A DNA stretch of 44,736 bases. Origin: an uncultured Clostridia bacterium (GTDB lineage Bacteria; Bacillota; Clostridia; Oscillospirales; Acutalibacteraceae). Shown here piece after piece: positions 16,033-26,046 of this stretch (positions are counted from its first letter, which is position 1; every line of letters starts with the position of its first letter). The position numbers and the translations under genes are program-made. The notes beneath the pieces were generated by a model that saw nothing but the letters and a program-made list of their open reading frames with translations, was not told the DNA's origin and did no database searches. The stretch spans positions 1 through 44,736 of the forward strand of contig CAMHMN010000014.1 of NCBI GenBank assembly GCA_946186245.1, written 5' to 3'.

Positions 16033-16088
16033 GTGACAAACTCCTTTCTGAAAGAGTGGTGCAGGTTAAGCATATCGGAGCGGCGCTG

Positions 16089-16949
16089 TCAAAGGCTTAC
16101 CGCATAGGTTTCAAGCAGATGCTCCACATCGCTGTCGGTAAGATTCACAACAGCGTGACCCGCGTCATAGTATTCGCCCTTTGAGATATGCTCCGCCAAG
16201 CCGCTGTAGTCGATCATAGCCAGACTTCCGGTTTTTCTGCCGTCGCTGTAGCCAAGCAGGACGTACCAGTCGCTTACCTCAAACTGGTTACGCATCCTCA
16301 GGGGTATGGACGGTTGCACAGGCATGACCGACGCAACGCCCGCTTTGACCGCGAACGCGCCGAAGGTGCTGCCGTCCTGCTTTTCATAGAAATGCGGCAC
16401 GCCGTAGTAGACATCTCTTTGCTGCATTTCATTGAGCCACGCGCTGAATTTGTCTATATCCTCCCCGAAGATATCCAATTCCCTTTCGCCTATCTCGAAA
16501 GGATTGATCGCCCCGAATATGATGATTGATTTTGATTCTCCTGACCTGATTTTCTCGGCGTAAACCTGTAAAGTGTATACTGTCGCGTCAATATCCCGCT
16601 GAATGATCTGTTCTATGCGGTCAAGCGTGACGCATTCGCCCTCGTATTCAAAGCAATCCACCTTCTGCAATTGACAGATGCGCTGCGCCATCATGTAGCA
16701 TAGCTCGATGTCGTGACGGCTGTTGGGATAATTGATATGCAGCTCGGTGGTGGCGCCGTCGAATCTGATCTGAAAGCCGCGCCCGATGTTTTCCGGGTCA
16801 AAGAGCATGGTGTATTCGCCCTCTTTGCCCTCGTCCAGACGTTCAAACCCGTCCGGAATACCGTAGCTTAATTCCTCGGGCAGCACGTCCTTCAACGTGA
16901 GTTTTTTACTGAAAAATCCCTTTGGTCTGATTGTAATCGTTGCCGACAT
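16089..16949 (-). CDS. Unknown conserved protein in the mre operon (DUF4299-like?)
   Basis: 286 residues, no signal peptide or membrane helix. The start MSATITIRPKGFFSKKLTLKDVLPEE resembles the DUF4299 family of Firmicutes, a tentative memory-based match. The body is mixed alpha/beta with acidic stretches and contains LFDPENIGRGFQIRF and IIIFGAINPFEIGERELDIFGEDIDKF. AAGGGGA is placed well before the ATG at 16949; a longer frame starts inside mreD. It lies between mreD and PBP2, so it is probably co-transcribed with the elongasome genes. Function is unknown. Confidence 0.7.
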   Translation of the reverse strand: MSATITIRPKGFFSKKLTLKDVLPEELSYGIPDGFERLDEGKEGEYTMLFDPENIGRGFQIRFDGATTELHINYPNSRHDIELCYMMAQRICQLQKVDCFEYEGECVTLDRIEQIIQRDIDATVYTLQVYAEKIRSGESKSIIIFGAINPFEIGERELDIFGEDIDKFSAWLNEMQQRDVYYGVPHFYEKQDGSTFGAFAVKAGVASVMPVQPSIPLRMRNQFEVSDWYVLLGYSDGRKTGSLAMIDYSGLAEHISKGEYYDAGHAVVNLTDSDVEHLLETYAVSL

Positions 16950-16981
16950 TTTGTCAATCCCCTTTTCCACAAAACACAGAA

Positions 16982-17485
16982 TCATTCGTCATACAGCCGG
17001 GTGGTGACCGCCCGGTTAAAGTAGTAGAACGCGGGCACGGTCAGCGTGGAATAAAACGCCCTGGGCAGCAGGATGTTGGGAATAAAATACAGAATATCCC
17101 GGCTGCCGGACAGGAAGAACCATTGAACGGCCGATACCAGCACCACCGCCGCAAAGCCCAGAATGACCGACGTGACGATGTTGTTTCTCATGAGATACAT
17201 GACCAGCAGCCCGCAGCCGTAGCAGATAATCAGACTGATCAGCGCGTAGAAGCCGAACGGAGCCGTACTTCCCAAATCCACCAGCAGTCCGGCCGCCATG
17301 CCGAACCACATTCCCGCGATATCGCCTTCAAAGACAGCTATGCTGACAGCGCAGACTGTCAGCAGCATGGGACTTTCCCCGAAAAAACGGGGCAGCAGCG
17401 AGGGGGTGAACTGGATAATATACACCAGAAACAGCTCCACGCCGTATACAATATATTTCTGCGCTCTTCCGCTGAGTCTGAGCAA
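16982..17485 (-). CDS. mreD: Rod shape-determining protein MreD
   Basis: 167-residue integral membrane protein, the least conserved part of the elongasome. Five or six hydrophobic segments, with the family-typical GMWFGMAAGLLVDLGSTAPFGFYALISLI region in the middle. The TTG start is preceded by AGGAGG. It follows mreC in the same orientation with 92 bases between, and the next gene begins 33 bases later. Identification rests on hydrophobicity, the GLLxDL motif and position. Confidence 0.9.
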   Translation of the reverse strand: MLRLSGRAQKYIVYGVELFLVYIIQFTPSLLPRFFGESPMLLTVCAVSIAVFEGDIAGMWFGMAAGLLVDLGSTAPFGFYALISLIICYGCGLLVMYLMRNNIVTSVILGFAAVVLVSAVQWFFLSGSRDILYFIPNILLPRAFYSTLTVPAFYYFNRAVTTRLYDE

Positions 17486-17577
17486 TGTTCACACCTCCTC
17501 TTTACAGTGTGAATGTGAAGCGGTGCGGAAATGACGGCATTTCTTCATTTCCTGCCTTCACCCTTCCGCCTGATCAC

Positions 17578-18483
17578 TCACTTGCTTTCCGTGGGTTGAT
17601 CGGTGGTCTGATAGCCTTCGATGGAATCCTTGCGCACGCTGCGCTGACCTTCGAATTCCGTGATGATAAAGACCTCGGTGCAGCCTTTGACGTCCGCCGC
17701 CGGAATCACTTCGGCGTAAAGCGAAATGTTCTCCGATTCTGCGCGGATGTCCTTGACCTCGCCGATAATCAGATTGGCAGGAAACACCGAGCCGAAGCCG
17801 GATGTCACCACGATATCGCCCACCGTGACGTCACATTCGCGGGAAAGATAATTGAGCCGGGTGTTGCCGTTCTTGGCGGTGGAAAGCTCACCGAAGAGCG
17901 TTCCGCCGTCGCGGGTGTCCTTGTCGACGGCACCCACTTCCAGCCCCGGACTGAGAATGGTGGTGACTTTTGACGAAGTGACGCCCAGCCCGGAAATATA
18001 TCCCACCAGACCGTCGGCTGTGATGACCGGGTCGTAAAGCTCTACGCCGTCCGTCGAGCCTTTGTCAAGGGTGAACCCGGCGAAATAATCGTTTGCATCA
18101 CGCGAGATAACGGTGGAAGCCAGGAACTGATACATATTGTTTTCTTCCTTGAGCTCCAGCAGCTTGCGGTACTGCTCGTTCTGCGCCTTCAGGTCGTTGT
18201 AATCCACCGTCTTGCGGTTCATCTCGCGTACCTTTTTCTTGAGCAGCTCGTTTTCGGCGCGAATCTGCTCTATGTCCTCAAAATTGCCCGAAAATGAGCC
18301 GAAGCCCGCCGAGATCATCGCGCTGACTCTCTGGACAGGCTCGGTAATGATTCCGGCGACGGAGGAAACAAAGTCGCTGCGTCCTCCCGTGCCGATGGAA
18401 TAAATCATGACGCAGGTCATCACAAGCACGGCGGTGAGGAATATCCGCAGGTTGGAATCCCTGAAATTGAATCTGTTGCGCAA
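17578..18483 (-). CDS. mreC: Rod shape-determining protein MreC
   Basis: 301 residues, an extracytoplasmic scaffold linking MreB to PBP2. An N-terminal membrane helix (about 13-30) is followed by a coiled coil (about 72-115, EDIEQIRAENELLKKKVREMN), then the beta-rich MreC core with DANDYFAGFTLDKGSTDGV, VITADGLVGYIS, ILSPGLEVGA and IVVTSGFGSVFPANLIIGEV. The start is TTG after GGGAGGG. A short charged tail (QTTDQPTESK) ends it. The gene follows mreB by about 110 bases. Confidence 0.95.
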   Translation of the reverse strand: MRNRFNFRDSNLRIFLTAVLVMTCVMIYSIGTGGRSDFVSSVAGIITEPVQRVSAMISAGFGSFSGNFEDIEQIRAENELLKKKVREMNRKTVDYNDLKAQNEQYRKLLELKEENNMYQFLASTVISRDANDYFAGFTLDKGSTDGVELYDPVITADGLVGYISGLGVTSSKVTTILSPGLEVGAVDKDTRDGGTLFGELSTAKNGNTRLNYLSRECDVTVGDIVVTSGFGSVFPANLIIGEVKDIRAESENISLYAEVIPAADVKGCTEVFIITEFEGQRSVRKDSIEGYQTTDQPTESK

Positions 18484-18594
18484 GGTCCCTGCCCTCCCTA
18501 AATGATCCGTTTCAAGGCACGTTCGCGCCTTGCGAAATGTTGATCTGTTCTTTCTTCTCTATTCTTTCTTATCTTAGCCAATGAAGTGCGCGCC

Positions 18595-19602
<1,008 letters not shown>

Positions 19603-19623
19603 ATCTTACAAACGCTTCCTTTT

Positions 19624-21006
19624 TTATGCATATATCAGCCGGACGGCATAGAGATTGTTCCAGATGTCGTCTTCTCCCGACGACATCCGCACAAGGCTGC
19701 AATTCTTGATCTTGGGTGCGCTGCCGGATTTGTTGGAAGCCGACAGGCTGCGTCCGAGGGCGGAATACTGCGTTCCGCTGTTCTTTGACATCCATGCTTC
19801 GGCGGACTCGCTTTCTATGGAATCGTCAAACAGGATATAGATCAGCTCTTTCCGCTCCTGCGCCGAGGAAATGAATTTCTTGGTGATCACGTCCACTTCG
19901 CTGTCGTTGAGGGCGTTGAGGTGAAGAGCGTACATTTCGTAATAATTGCACTTGGTGGCGGTGCATTCTTCGAGGTCGAAGTTGTACAGCTCAGTGGTGA
20001 CATACACCTCATCCTCGGTGTATTCGCACTTCATCTCGCTGTAATTTTCGCCCGTCTTGTGATTGATGGCAAGCCGCTCGTCGGTTATATTGAAGTAATT
20101 GTAGCGGCTGTATAAAATATCGCTCTCGGTGGCGGAATCGTCCCATGTCACGTCGAGATTGTACCATTCGCCGTCGATCTTTACCTGATTCCACATGTGA
20201 CCGGAATTTTTTGACATGCCGACAACCGTGCGGCATTCTATCCCCACGAGATTGAGCAGCATCTTCATGGCGCTCGCGTAGCCGGTGCAGACTGCCTTTT
20301 TCCGGACCAACGCGCCGTAGACATTGAAGGCGTCATGAGAAGAATCGTCGGCTTCGGCGGCTTCAAAATCATACGCCACACTGTCCACCACAGCGTCGTG
20401 AATAATGGTTTCCCGCAACAGTTCGCTCGCTTCGTCCGGAATGCCGGAGAGTATGGGAACAATGGCATTGTTCAGTTCGTCAAACATGGCGTTGATCTCT
20501 TCGGCGGAATATTTGGAATAAAGCACGAGATAATTGCCGTCGTGGAAGTTGTTCTGAACGGTATAGTTTCCCATCACCCAGAAGGCCTCCGGATGGTCGG
20601 CGAGAACCGCCTCCTTGACGATGTAAATCTGGTCGAATGCCAGCGAGGATCTGAGCCTGACGTATTTCAGTTCAAAGCAGCCGTTGGATGCGCGATTCTG
20701 CGAAATCTGATAGATGGCGTCCTCTATGTCCTTATACGCGTCCTTCATGGTTTCGTCTTTCAGCGACGCAAACGCCGACTTGCTGCCAATGGGCTTGAAG
20801 CCCTCGCGCACCGGCAGCGAAAGCGACAGCGGCGTGCAGCCCTGATCGTCCGAGCCGAAGAGATCGCATTTGAGCGCGTTCATAATCACGCTGAAATCCT
20901 TGCCCGCCGAGATCGCCTCGGAGGTCGCGCATCCCGTCAGGGTCAGCACCGCCGACAGACAGACGGCAACGGCAATTATTCTGATTTTTTTCATTTTACC
21001 GTCCAT
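19624..21006 (-). CDS. Transglutaminase-like lipoprotein
   Basis: 460 residues. A lipoprotein signal ends LTLTGC (lipidated Cys about 26), so it is anchored outside the membrane. The papain-fold transglutaminase-like core has the triad Cys in KKAVCTGYASAMKML (C240), His in NSGHMWNQVKIDGEWYNLD (H270) and Asp (D285). Such proteins cleave or remodel peptides or cell-wall material, but no exact activity can be assigned. The start at 21006 is inferred from GGGGGT about 8 bases upstream. A further 175 residues after the core are unassigned. It is 21 bases upstream of mreB in the same direction. Confidence 0.82.
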   Translation of the reverse strand: MDGKMKKIRIIAVAVCLSAVLTLTGCATSEAISAGKDFSVIMNALKCDLFGSDDQGCTPLSLSLPVREGFKPIGSKSAFASLKDETMKDAYKDIEDAIYQISQNRASNGCFELKYVRLRSSLAFDQIYIVKEAVLADHPEAFWVMGNYTVQNNFHDGNYLVLYSKYSAEEINAMFDELNNAIVPILSGIPDEASELLRETIIHDAVVDSVAYDFEAAEADDSSHDAFNVYGALVRKKAVCTGYASAMKMLLNLVGIECRTVVGMSKNSGHMWNQVKIDGEWYNLDVTWDDSATESDILYSRYNYFNITDERLAINHKTGENYSEMKCEYTEDEVYVTTELYNFDLEECTATKCNYYEMYALHLNALNDSEVDVITKKFISSAQERKELIYILFDDSIESESAEAWMSKNSGTQYSALGRSLSASNKSGSAPKIKNCSLVRMSSGEDDIWNNLYAVRLIYA

Positions 21007-21030
21007 AAGTAAACCCCCGAATATTGATAG

Positions 21031-21070
21031 GTTGAAGGTTGAAGTGTGAAGTGTGAAGGTTGGGAATGGG
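21031..21070 (+). repeat. GTTGAAGGTTGAAGTGTGAAG-type repeat
   Basis: A tract of about 40 bases made of short GTTGAAG/GTGTGAAG units. It is related to intergenic stretches at 8046-8100 and 28648-28672. Confidence 0.5.
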
Positions 21071-21115
21071 AGAATGTTTACTGCATCAAACAATCAACAC
21101 TCGTTTGGTGAGCAT

Positions 21116-21241
21116 CTATTGCTTGCAAAAAACCTCTTCAGCTTGCTTTTCGTTGCTTTCCCTGAATGCTTCCCACTCTTCCATTAATCCGTTTTCTTCG
21201 ACATAAAAATGACAAGCCCGGATAATCTCGCTGTCCGACAT
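21116..21241 (-). CDS. Possible small ORF or gene remnant
   Basis: A 41-codon frame starting MSDSEIIRACHFYVEENGLMEEW ends at 21116. It is amphipathic and protein-like, but no clear ribosome site precedes it. A second frame immediately upstream (about 21347-21270, GTG start, THFEAGSLSTVGGLF) also looks protein-like in a different reading frame. The two together might be a gene broken by a frameshift. The interval 21094-21420 otherwise holds only repeat-like sequence. This is weakly supported. Confidence 0.25.
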   Translation of the reverse strand: MSDSEIIRACHFYVEENGLMEEWEAFRESNEKQAEEVFCKQ

Positions 21242-21420
21242 TTCGGAAATCTTTTTCAGGCGGCAGCGATATACCTTCTTTGATTGAAGGAACAACCGCG
21301 AACAGTCCGCCAACGGTTGACAAGCTTCCTGCTTCAAAATGAGTCACCTTATTTTCCAGCGCTGCTGCGCTTCTTCGTACTTATCTATTCTCTATTCTTT
21401 ATAGCGAACGAATATGAGCG

Positions 21421-23592
21421 CTACTGCACTCCTTTGAGGTACAGGCCTGACGTGATGCCGGATTCCCTGAGCGGAGTGCCATGAAGGCAGGCGGAAATGA
21501 TGTCGGCGCATTCCTCGCGGCTCTCGGTGGTGAAGGAAAGCGTCACCCAGTCGAGGGAAAGCTCGTCGCAGGTCTTGCCGGCCACATTTCCCACGACGCT
21601 CATCATCACGGGGTTGAATATCTCGGAGCATCCCATTCTGCACAGGACGGGAAGCTCCCTGCCCGTTCGGTCGGTGACGGAGCATTTTTTTTCGTTCTCA
21701 CGGGTTTTCACTGAAAAACCCGTGCAGCCCTTGGGAGAAAGCGCGGCGGGGCAGTTGCGGGTGATCATCATGGGAATTCTGCCCCGGATGATCATTCCTC
21801 TGGGCTGCGCCGAAGCCAGCGCGGCGATCTGTCCGAGCATCAGCTCCAGGCTCAGTTCACTGTCCGAAATTCCCATGCGGGCGTATTCGTCGAGTGACCG
21901 GCTGTTGAAGACGTTCAGCCCGAAGCCGCCGTGTATCTTCATGCCGTGCTTCTTCATGACGGGAATCAGCCCGGCGTTGTGTATCATGATATCCTCCACG
22001 CCATGCTGCTTTGCCTGCATGACGTAGGTTTCAATTTGCTTCTCCGCCCCGAAAAGTCCTCTGGGGGCCTCCACGGCGGGAATGATCTTCTGTGTACGAA
22101 GCCTTTCGGCCGTATCGCAAAGAATTTCGCTGTCGGTTTCCAGCGGCAGGTAAACCATGCTCACGCCTTCCATTTCATCCGGCACCTGTGCCGACGAACG
22201 GAATACCACCCGCAGCGACGGTTTTCCGTTTCCGAATTCGCGTCGGCGGGACGGTCTGCATTCCTCCCTGCCGCAGTCGAACGCAATCGGTTCCGGCGCG
22301 CGTCGGAGAGAATCCAGCCTTTCCAGCGCGACGCGCTTCATGGCGGAAAGTGCGGATGAAGGCAGGGTCAAGCCCTCCCCTACTTCGGCAGTCATCGTTT
22401 CAAGAAAAAACGGCGTGCCGCCTGTCTTTCCGAGGATTTTTCCGGCATAATCATTGCTGAAGGGCGCTTTCTGTGCAGGCTGCGGCTTCTCGCCCGTCAC
22501 CCGCGCGGAATGTCCTTCGCAGTCGGTGACTTCGAGCGCAGCGGGTGAATTTTCGTCCGTCGCGGTGAGCTTCATTTGCAGCGGCAGACGCTGGAATTCG
22601 TTTTTGTAGAGCGGGTGGAGCGATCCCAGCAGCGCGGACGACGCGGAAACCACGTCCTCCTTCGTGCGCGTGCCGAACATTCCCCTCCCCCGTTTGCCGG
22701 TGAAATATCCGTCGGTAAATCCGGACCGTGAGAACACCGCCATGAGCTTCTGCGCAAGGTCGGGGGGAACTTCGCCTTCGTCCCGCATCATGCGGCAGGC
22801 GGTGACGGCGGCGGCGACGTATTCGGGCCGCTTCATGCGTCCTTCGATCTTGACGGAGGCAACGCCCATTTGTTCCAGCGCCGGAATGTGCTCTATGTGG
22901 GACATATCCTTCAGGCTCATGCAGCCGTCGAAGCCGCTTTTGTCCCCGGTCACCCGGAAGGGCAGACGGCAGGGCTGGGCGCAGAGTCCGCGGTTGCCGC
23001 TTCTTCCCCCCAGAACGGCGCTGAAAAGGCACTGTCCCGAAAGGCACATGCAGAGCGCGCCGTGAATGAACACTTCGGTTTCAATGGGAGAAACCGCCAC
23101 GATGTCGGCAATTTCCTTCCCGCTCAGCTCGCGGGAAAGCACCGCGCGCTGAAATCCCATTTCCGCGGCGGCAACGGCTCCTCCCGGCGTGTGGAGCGAC
23201 ATCTGGGTGGAGGCGTGCATGACCAGCTCCGGCGCGGCGGAACGTATGTAGCGAGCCAGACCCGCGTCCTGCACGATCACCGCGTCCACGCCGAGATCGC
23301 ACACCTGTCCGACAAGCTCCTCCGCCTGCGGCCATTCGTCGTCCCGCACCAGGATATTCGCGGTGAGATGCACGTCTACCCCCGAAGCATGGCAGTATTC
23401 CACCGCCTCGCGAAGCCGGGAATAGCCGGAGAAATTCTCGGCGTTGCGTCTGGCATTCAGACCTCCCGCGCCGAGATAGACCGCGTCGGCTCCCGAACGC
23501 ACGGCGGCCACAAGCTGCTCCTGCGAACCGGCGGGTGCCAGTATTTCAATTTTTTCCTTCTTTTTCACTCTTTCTCCGAACGAAAAACTCAT
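21421..23592 (-). CDS. Peptidase U32-family protein with central insert (RlhA/YdcP-like)
   Basis: 723 residues. U32 proteins are mostly RNA-modifying iron-sulfur enzymes rather than proteases. The N-terminal TIM-barrel starts IEILAPAGSQEQLVAAVRSGADAVYLG. Clustered cysteines in GALCMCLSGQCLFSAVLGGRSGNRGLCAQPCR fit the family's Fe-S site. A DUF3656-like insert follows (about 290-470), as in E. coli RlhA (23S rRNA C2501 hydroxylation). The C-terminus repeats barrel-like sequence. An RlhA-type role is likely but not proven. The start overlaps the zapA stop (ATGA), so the genes are coupled. Confidence 0.87.
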   Translation of the reverse strand: MSFSFGERVKKKEKIEILAPAGSQEQLVAAVRSGADAVYLGAGGLNARRNAENFSGYSRLREAVEYCHASGVDVHLTANILVRDDEWPQAEELVGQVCDLGVDAVIVQDAGLARYIRSAAPELVMHASTQMSLHTPGGAVAAAEMGFQRAVLSRELSGKEIADIVAVSPIETEVFIHGALCMCLSGQCLFSAVLGGRSGNRGLCAQPCRLPFRVTGDKSGFDGCMSLKDMSHIEHIPALEQMGVASVKIEGRMKRPEYVAAAVTACRMMRDEGEVPPDLAQKLMAVFSRSGFTDGYFTGKRGRGMFGTRTKEDVVSASSALLGSLHPLYKNEFQRLPLQMKLTATDENSPAALEVTDCEGHSARVTGEKPQPAQKAPFSNDYAGKILGKTGGTPFFLETMTAEVGEGLTLPSSALSAMKRVALERLDSLRRAPEPIAFDCGREECRPSRRREFGNGKPSLRVVFRSSAQVPDEMEGVSMVYLPLETDSEILCDTAERLRTQKIIPAVEAPRGLFGAEKQIETYVMQAKQHGVEDIMIHNAGLIPVMKKHGMKIHGGFGLNVFNSRSLDEYARMGISDSELSLELMLGQIAALASAQPRGMIIRGRIPMMITRNCPAALSPKGCTGFSVKTRENEKKCSVTDRTGRELPVLCRMGCSEIFNPVMMSVVGNVAGKTCDELSLDWVTLSFTTESREECADIISACLHGTPLRESGITSGLYLKGVQ

Positions 23593-23945
23593 CTGTCGTC
23601 AAGCTCGGAAAGGCGCAGACGAACGCCCTGCAATTCACGGCGGAGTCGCTCGATCTCACGCTTGGCTTCTTCGGCTTCCAGACGGGAGCGTTCGCTTTCT
23701 TCAATATATGCCTTGATCTGGACGCGAAGACTGTCGGCGGTGGCGTTGGCCTTCTTGCATTCGTCGGCGTAGCTGAGGGCGCAGAGAACCGCCGCCATGG
23801 TGGTGGAAACCCTGTCGCTGCCCGCCATCATGGAATTCATGCGGGCGTCCACGTCGTCGCCTATCGCTCTGATGTAGCTCTCGTCATCTTCGGACGCGAT
23901 GAAGTAATCGGTTCCGCAAACATTGAGACGTACCTTGTTTTTCAT
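23589..23945 (-). CDS. zapA: Cell division protein ZapA
   Basis: 118 residues. ZapA stabilises FtsZ filaments at the division site. The N-terminal globular head (KNKVRLNVCGTDYFIASEDDESYIRAIGDDVDARMN) is typical, and the rest is a coiled coil (about 70-118, EESERSRLEAEEAKREIERLRRE). The ATG at 23945 matches the family start. AAGGAG is 15 bases upstream, rather far. An ATG at 23981 is also in frame but has no ribosome site. Divergent from the exporter operon; promoter at 24000-24028. Confidence 0.92.
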   Translation of the reverse strand: MKNKVRLNVCGTDYFIASEDDESYIRAIGDDVDARMNSMMAGSDRVSTTMAAVLCALSYADECKKANATADSLRVQIKAYIEESERSRLEAEEAKREIERLRRELQGVRLRLSELDDR

Positions 23946-23999
23946 AGCTCTTAATTCAGACTCCTTTTGCTTTGCAAGCATGCATAGTTATACCTAATT

Positions 24000-24028
24000 A
24001 TTATAATACATAAATTCATGAGTTGGAA
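24000..24028 (-). promoter_or_regulatory. Probable promoter of zapA
   Basis: Minus-strand TATAAT (24000-24005) with TTCCAA (24023-24028) 17 bases upstream. The -10 is strong and the -35 weak. Confidence 0.5.
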
Positions 24029-24102
24029 GTCTATTTTTGCAGATTTACAAAACTTTAAATTTTTGGGCCGGTGGGCAGCTGTGCCATTCGCATGCGCAGA
24101 AT

Positions 24103-24167
24103 ATGACTTTTGTCATGCCGGGTCGTGACCAACGGCACTACCCCTGGCGAAAAGGATATGCTATAAT
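24103..24167 (+). promoter_or_regulatory. Palindromic operator candidate and promoter of the exporter operon
   Basis: A perfect ATGAC-tttt-GTCAT palindrome (24103-24116) lies about 45 bases before a consensus TATAAT (24162-24167). The -35 position (about 24139-24144, TACCCC) is poor. A good -10 with a poor -35 and a palindrome near -64 is the layout of an activator-dependent promoter. The NarL-family regulator encoded at 28710 is the obvious candidate activator, by inference. Confidence 0.5.
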
Positions 24168-24217
24168 CTGATTGTAAGTCAAGGACAGTTCAAATCAAAC
24201 GCTTCACGGAGGTTATT

Positions 24218-24994
24218 ATGGAACGCAATACAATACTCAAGCTCAACGGACTGAGCAAGAAATTTGACAGCAGAACAGCGGTTGACCACATTTCCCTGGA
24301 AATCTATGAGGGCGAAATTTTCGGGCTTCTCGGCCCCAACGGAGCCGGCAAATCCACCACGCTGAACATGGTGTGCTCCCTGCTGAAGCCGACTTCCGGC
24401 AGCATCGAGGTCTTCGGCATGGACGCAAAGAAGCACATGAAGGAAATCAAGCGCAGAATCGGCTACATTCCGCAGGACCTCGCCATTCACGGCACCCTCA
24501 AGGCATGGGAAAACGTGGAGCTTTTCACCTCGCTCTACGGCATCCGCGGCAGGCAACTCAGCGCGGCGGTGAACGAATCCCTTGAATTCGTCGGGCTGCT
24601 CGACAGAAGGAACAGCTACGCCAAGACCTTTTCGGGGGGAATGAAGCGCCGGCTGAATATCGCCTGCTCCATCGGACACAAGCCCGACCTGATGATTTTT
24701 GACGAGCCGACGGTCGGCGTTGACCCGCAGTCCCGCAACTTCATTCTGGAAAAGATCAAGGAAGCCAACGCAAAGGGGACGACCGTCATCTACACCAGCC
24801 ATTACATGGAAGAAGTCGAGGCCATCTGCTCCCGCATTGCCATCATGGACAACGGCAGGATCATCGCCACCGGCACACGGGAAGAACTCGCCCGTCTGGT
24901 GACCGATCAGGATCCCGAAAGCGTGACGCTCGAGGAAGTATTCCTCACCCTGACAGGCAAAAAACTGCGCGATTACGCGGGAGGCGAGGGTTGA
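24218..24994 (+). CDS. ABC exporter ATP-binding protein (LnrL-like)
   Basis: 258-residue ATPase. Walker A GPNGAGKS (39-46), signature FSGGM (138-142), Walker B LMIFDEP (158-164) and SHYMEE with the switch His are intact. It is followed directly by two ABC-2 permeases and then a kinase/regulator pair, the gene order of LnrLMN-type lipopeptide or antibiotic exporters. A GGAGG ribosome site precedes the ATG. The stop lies 2 bases before the next start. Confidence 0.92.
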   Translation: MERNTILKLNGLSKKFDSRTAVDHISLEIYEGEIFGLLGPNGAGKSTTLNMVCSLLKPTSGSIEVFGMDAKKHMKEIKRRIGYIPQDLAIHGTLKAWENVELFTSLYGIRGRQLSAAVNESLEFVGLLDRRNSYAKTFSGGMKRRLNIACSIGHKPDLMIFDEPTVGVDPQSRNFILEKIKEANAKGTTVIYTSHYMEEVEAICSRIAIMDNGRIIATGTREELARLVTDQDPESVTLEEVFLTLTGKKLRDYAGGEG

Positions 24995-24996
24995 TT

Positions 24997-26043
24997 ATGA
25001 TTCTCATCAAGAACAATCTGAAATTAATGCTCCGCTGCAAGCCCATCATTCTGATACTGCTCTGCATGATCATGGTCACGGGTATGCTTTCGGCGGTGTT
25101 CAAGGACATGATGACCGACAATCTCGAATTCGGGAATTTCACACTCGGGTACAGCTTTTCGCAGGGCTGCGTATATGAACCGCTCCAGCCGGTGCTGAAA
25201 AGCATCGGCAAAGAGAACGGCATCGAGCTGATGGCACTTGCCGACGGCAGTTCTCAGAACGCCATTCAGAGCGGCAAGGCGGATGTGTTCGCCGAATTCA
25301 GCGATGACGGCTGCACGGTGTATGCTTCGCAAGATCATCAGCTTGAAGCCAGCGTGGTAGAGATGATCATTTCATCGGTTCTCTCCGGGGCTTCAGGAAC
25401 CCAGATCAAAGAATACCTGACAGAATACAAAATTGACGTTCAGCCCATGCCGGATTCCCAGATGTATTACACGGTCGCCTACACGGTCTACTTCGTGTGG
25501 TGCTCCATGATCGTTCTCGGCGTGATCACTTCCGCCGAACAGAAGAACAAAATCGGCAGGCGGTTCCGCACCTCTCCGGCTTCTTCCCTGTCGGTCTATC
25601 TGAGCCGGTTTGTTCCTTCCGCCATCGTCATCACAGGTCTGATGTTTGCAGGCATTGCCATCTGCACCGCGCTCTTCCATATCGAATGGAAAAAGATGCC
25701 CCTCTGCGCGCTGATTCTGCTGCTCGGCTGTATCGCTGCCGCGGCGCTGGCCACCGTGCTGTTCAGCCTGATACGCAATGTCATTGTCTGCGTGGTGTTC
25801 GGCTACTGCCTGCTGATGTTCTGGGGATTCTTCGGCGGCTCCTTCTGCCCCTATATGTGGGCGACGTTTGCCGACAAAATCTGCGACTATTCCCCCATTT
25901 ATTACATGACGCGTTCCCTTGTGGAGCTCAACACAAGCGGGAGCAGTCAATTCACCCTTCCCGCGCTGCTGTTGCTCTGCGGAATGACGGTGGTCTGCGT
26001 TCCTCTGGGAATGGCTGCCGTCAGATTCGGAAAGGAGAACTGA
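24997..26043 (+). CDS. ABC-2 exporter permease (LnrM-like)
   Basis: 348 residues. One membrane helix at the N-terminus is followed by a roughly 130-residue extracytoplasmic domain, then about five membrane segments (from about 165) with SAEQKNKIGRRFRTSPASSLSVYLSRFV as the cytoplasmic loop. This is the typical ABC-2 layout. The ATG at 24997 follows GGAGGCGAGG by 7 bases; an upstream TTG at 24991 overlaps the ATPase stop. It is the middle gene of the exporter operon; the next gene starts 3 bases after its stop. Confidence 0.88.
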   Translation: MILIKNNLKLMLRCKPIILILLCMIMVTGMLSAVFKDMMTDNLEFGNFTLGYSFSQGCVYEPLQPVLKSIGKENGIELMALADGSSQNAIQSGKADVFAEFSDDGCTVYASQDHQLEASVVEMIISSVLSGASGTQIKEYLTEYKIDVQPMPDSQMYYTVAYTVYFVWCSMIVLGVITSAEQKNKIGRRFRTSPASSLSVYLSRFVPSAIVITGLMFAGIAICTALFHIEWKKMPLCALILLLGCIAAAALATVLFSLIRNVIVCVVFGYCLLMFWGFFGGSFCPYMWATFADKICDYSPIYYMTRSLVELNTSGSSQFTLPALLLLCGMTVVCVPLGMAAVRFGKEN

Positions 26044-26046
26044 ATC

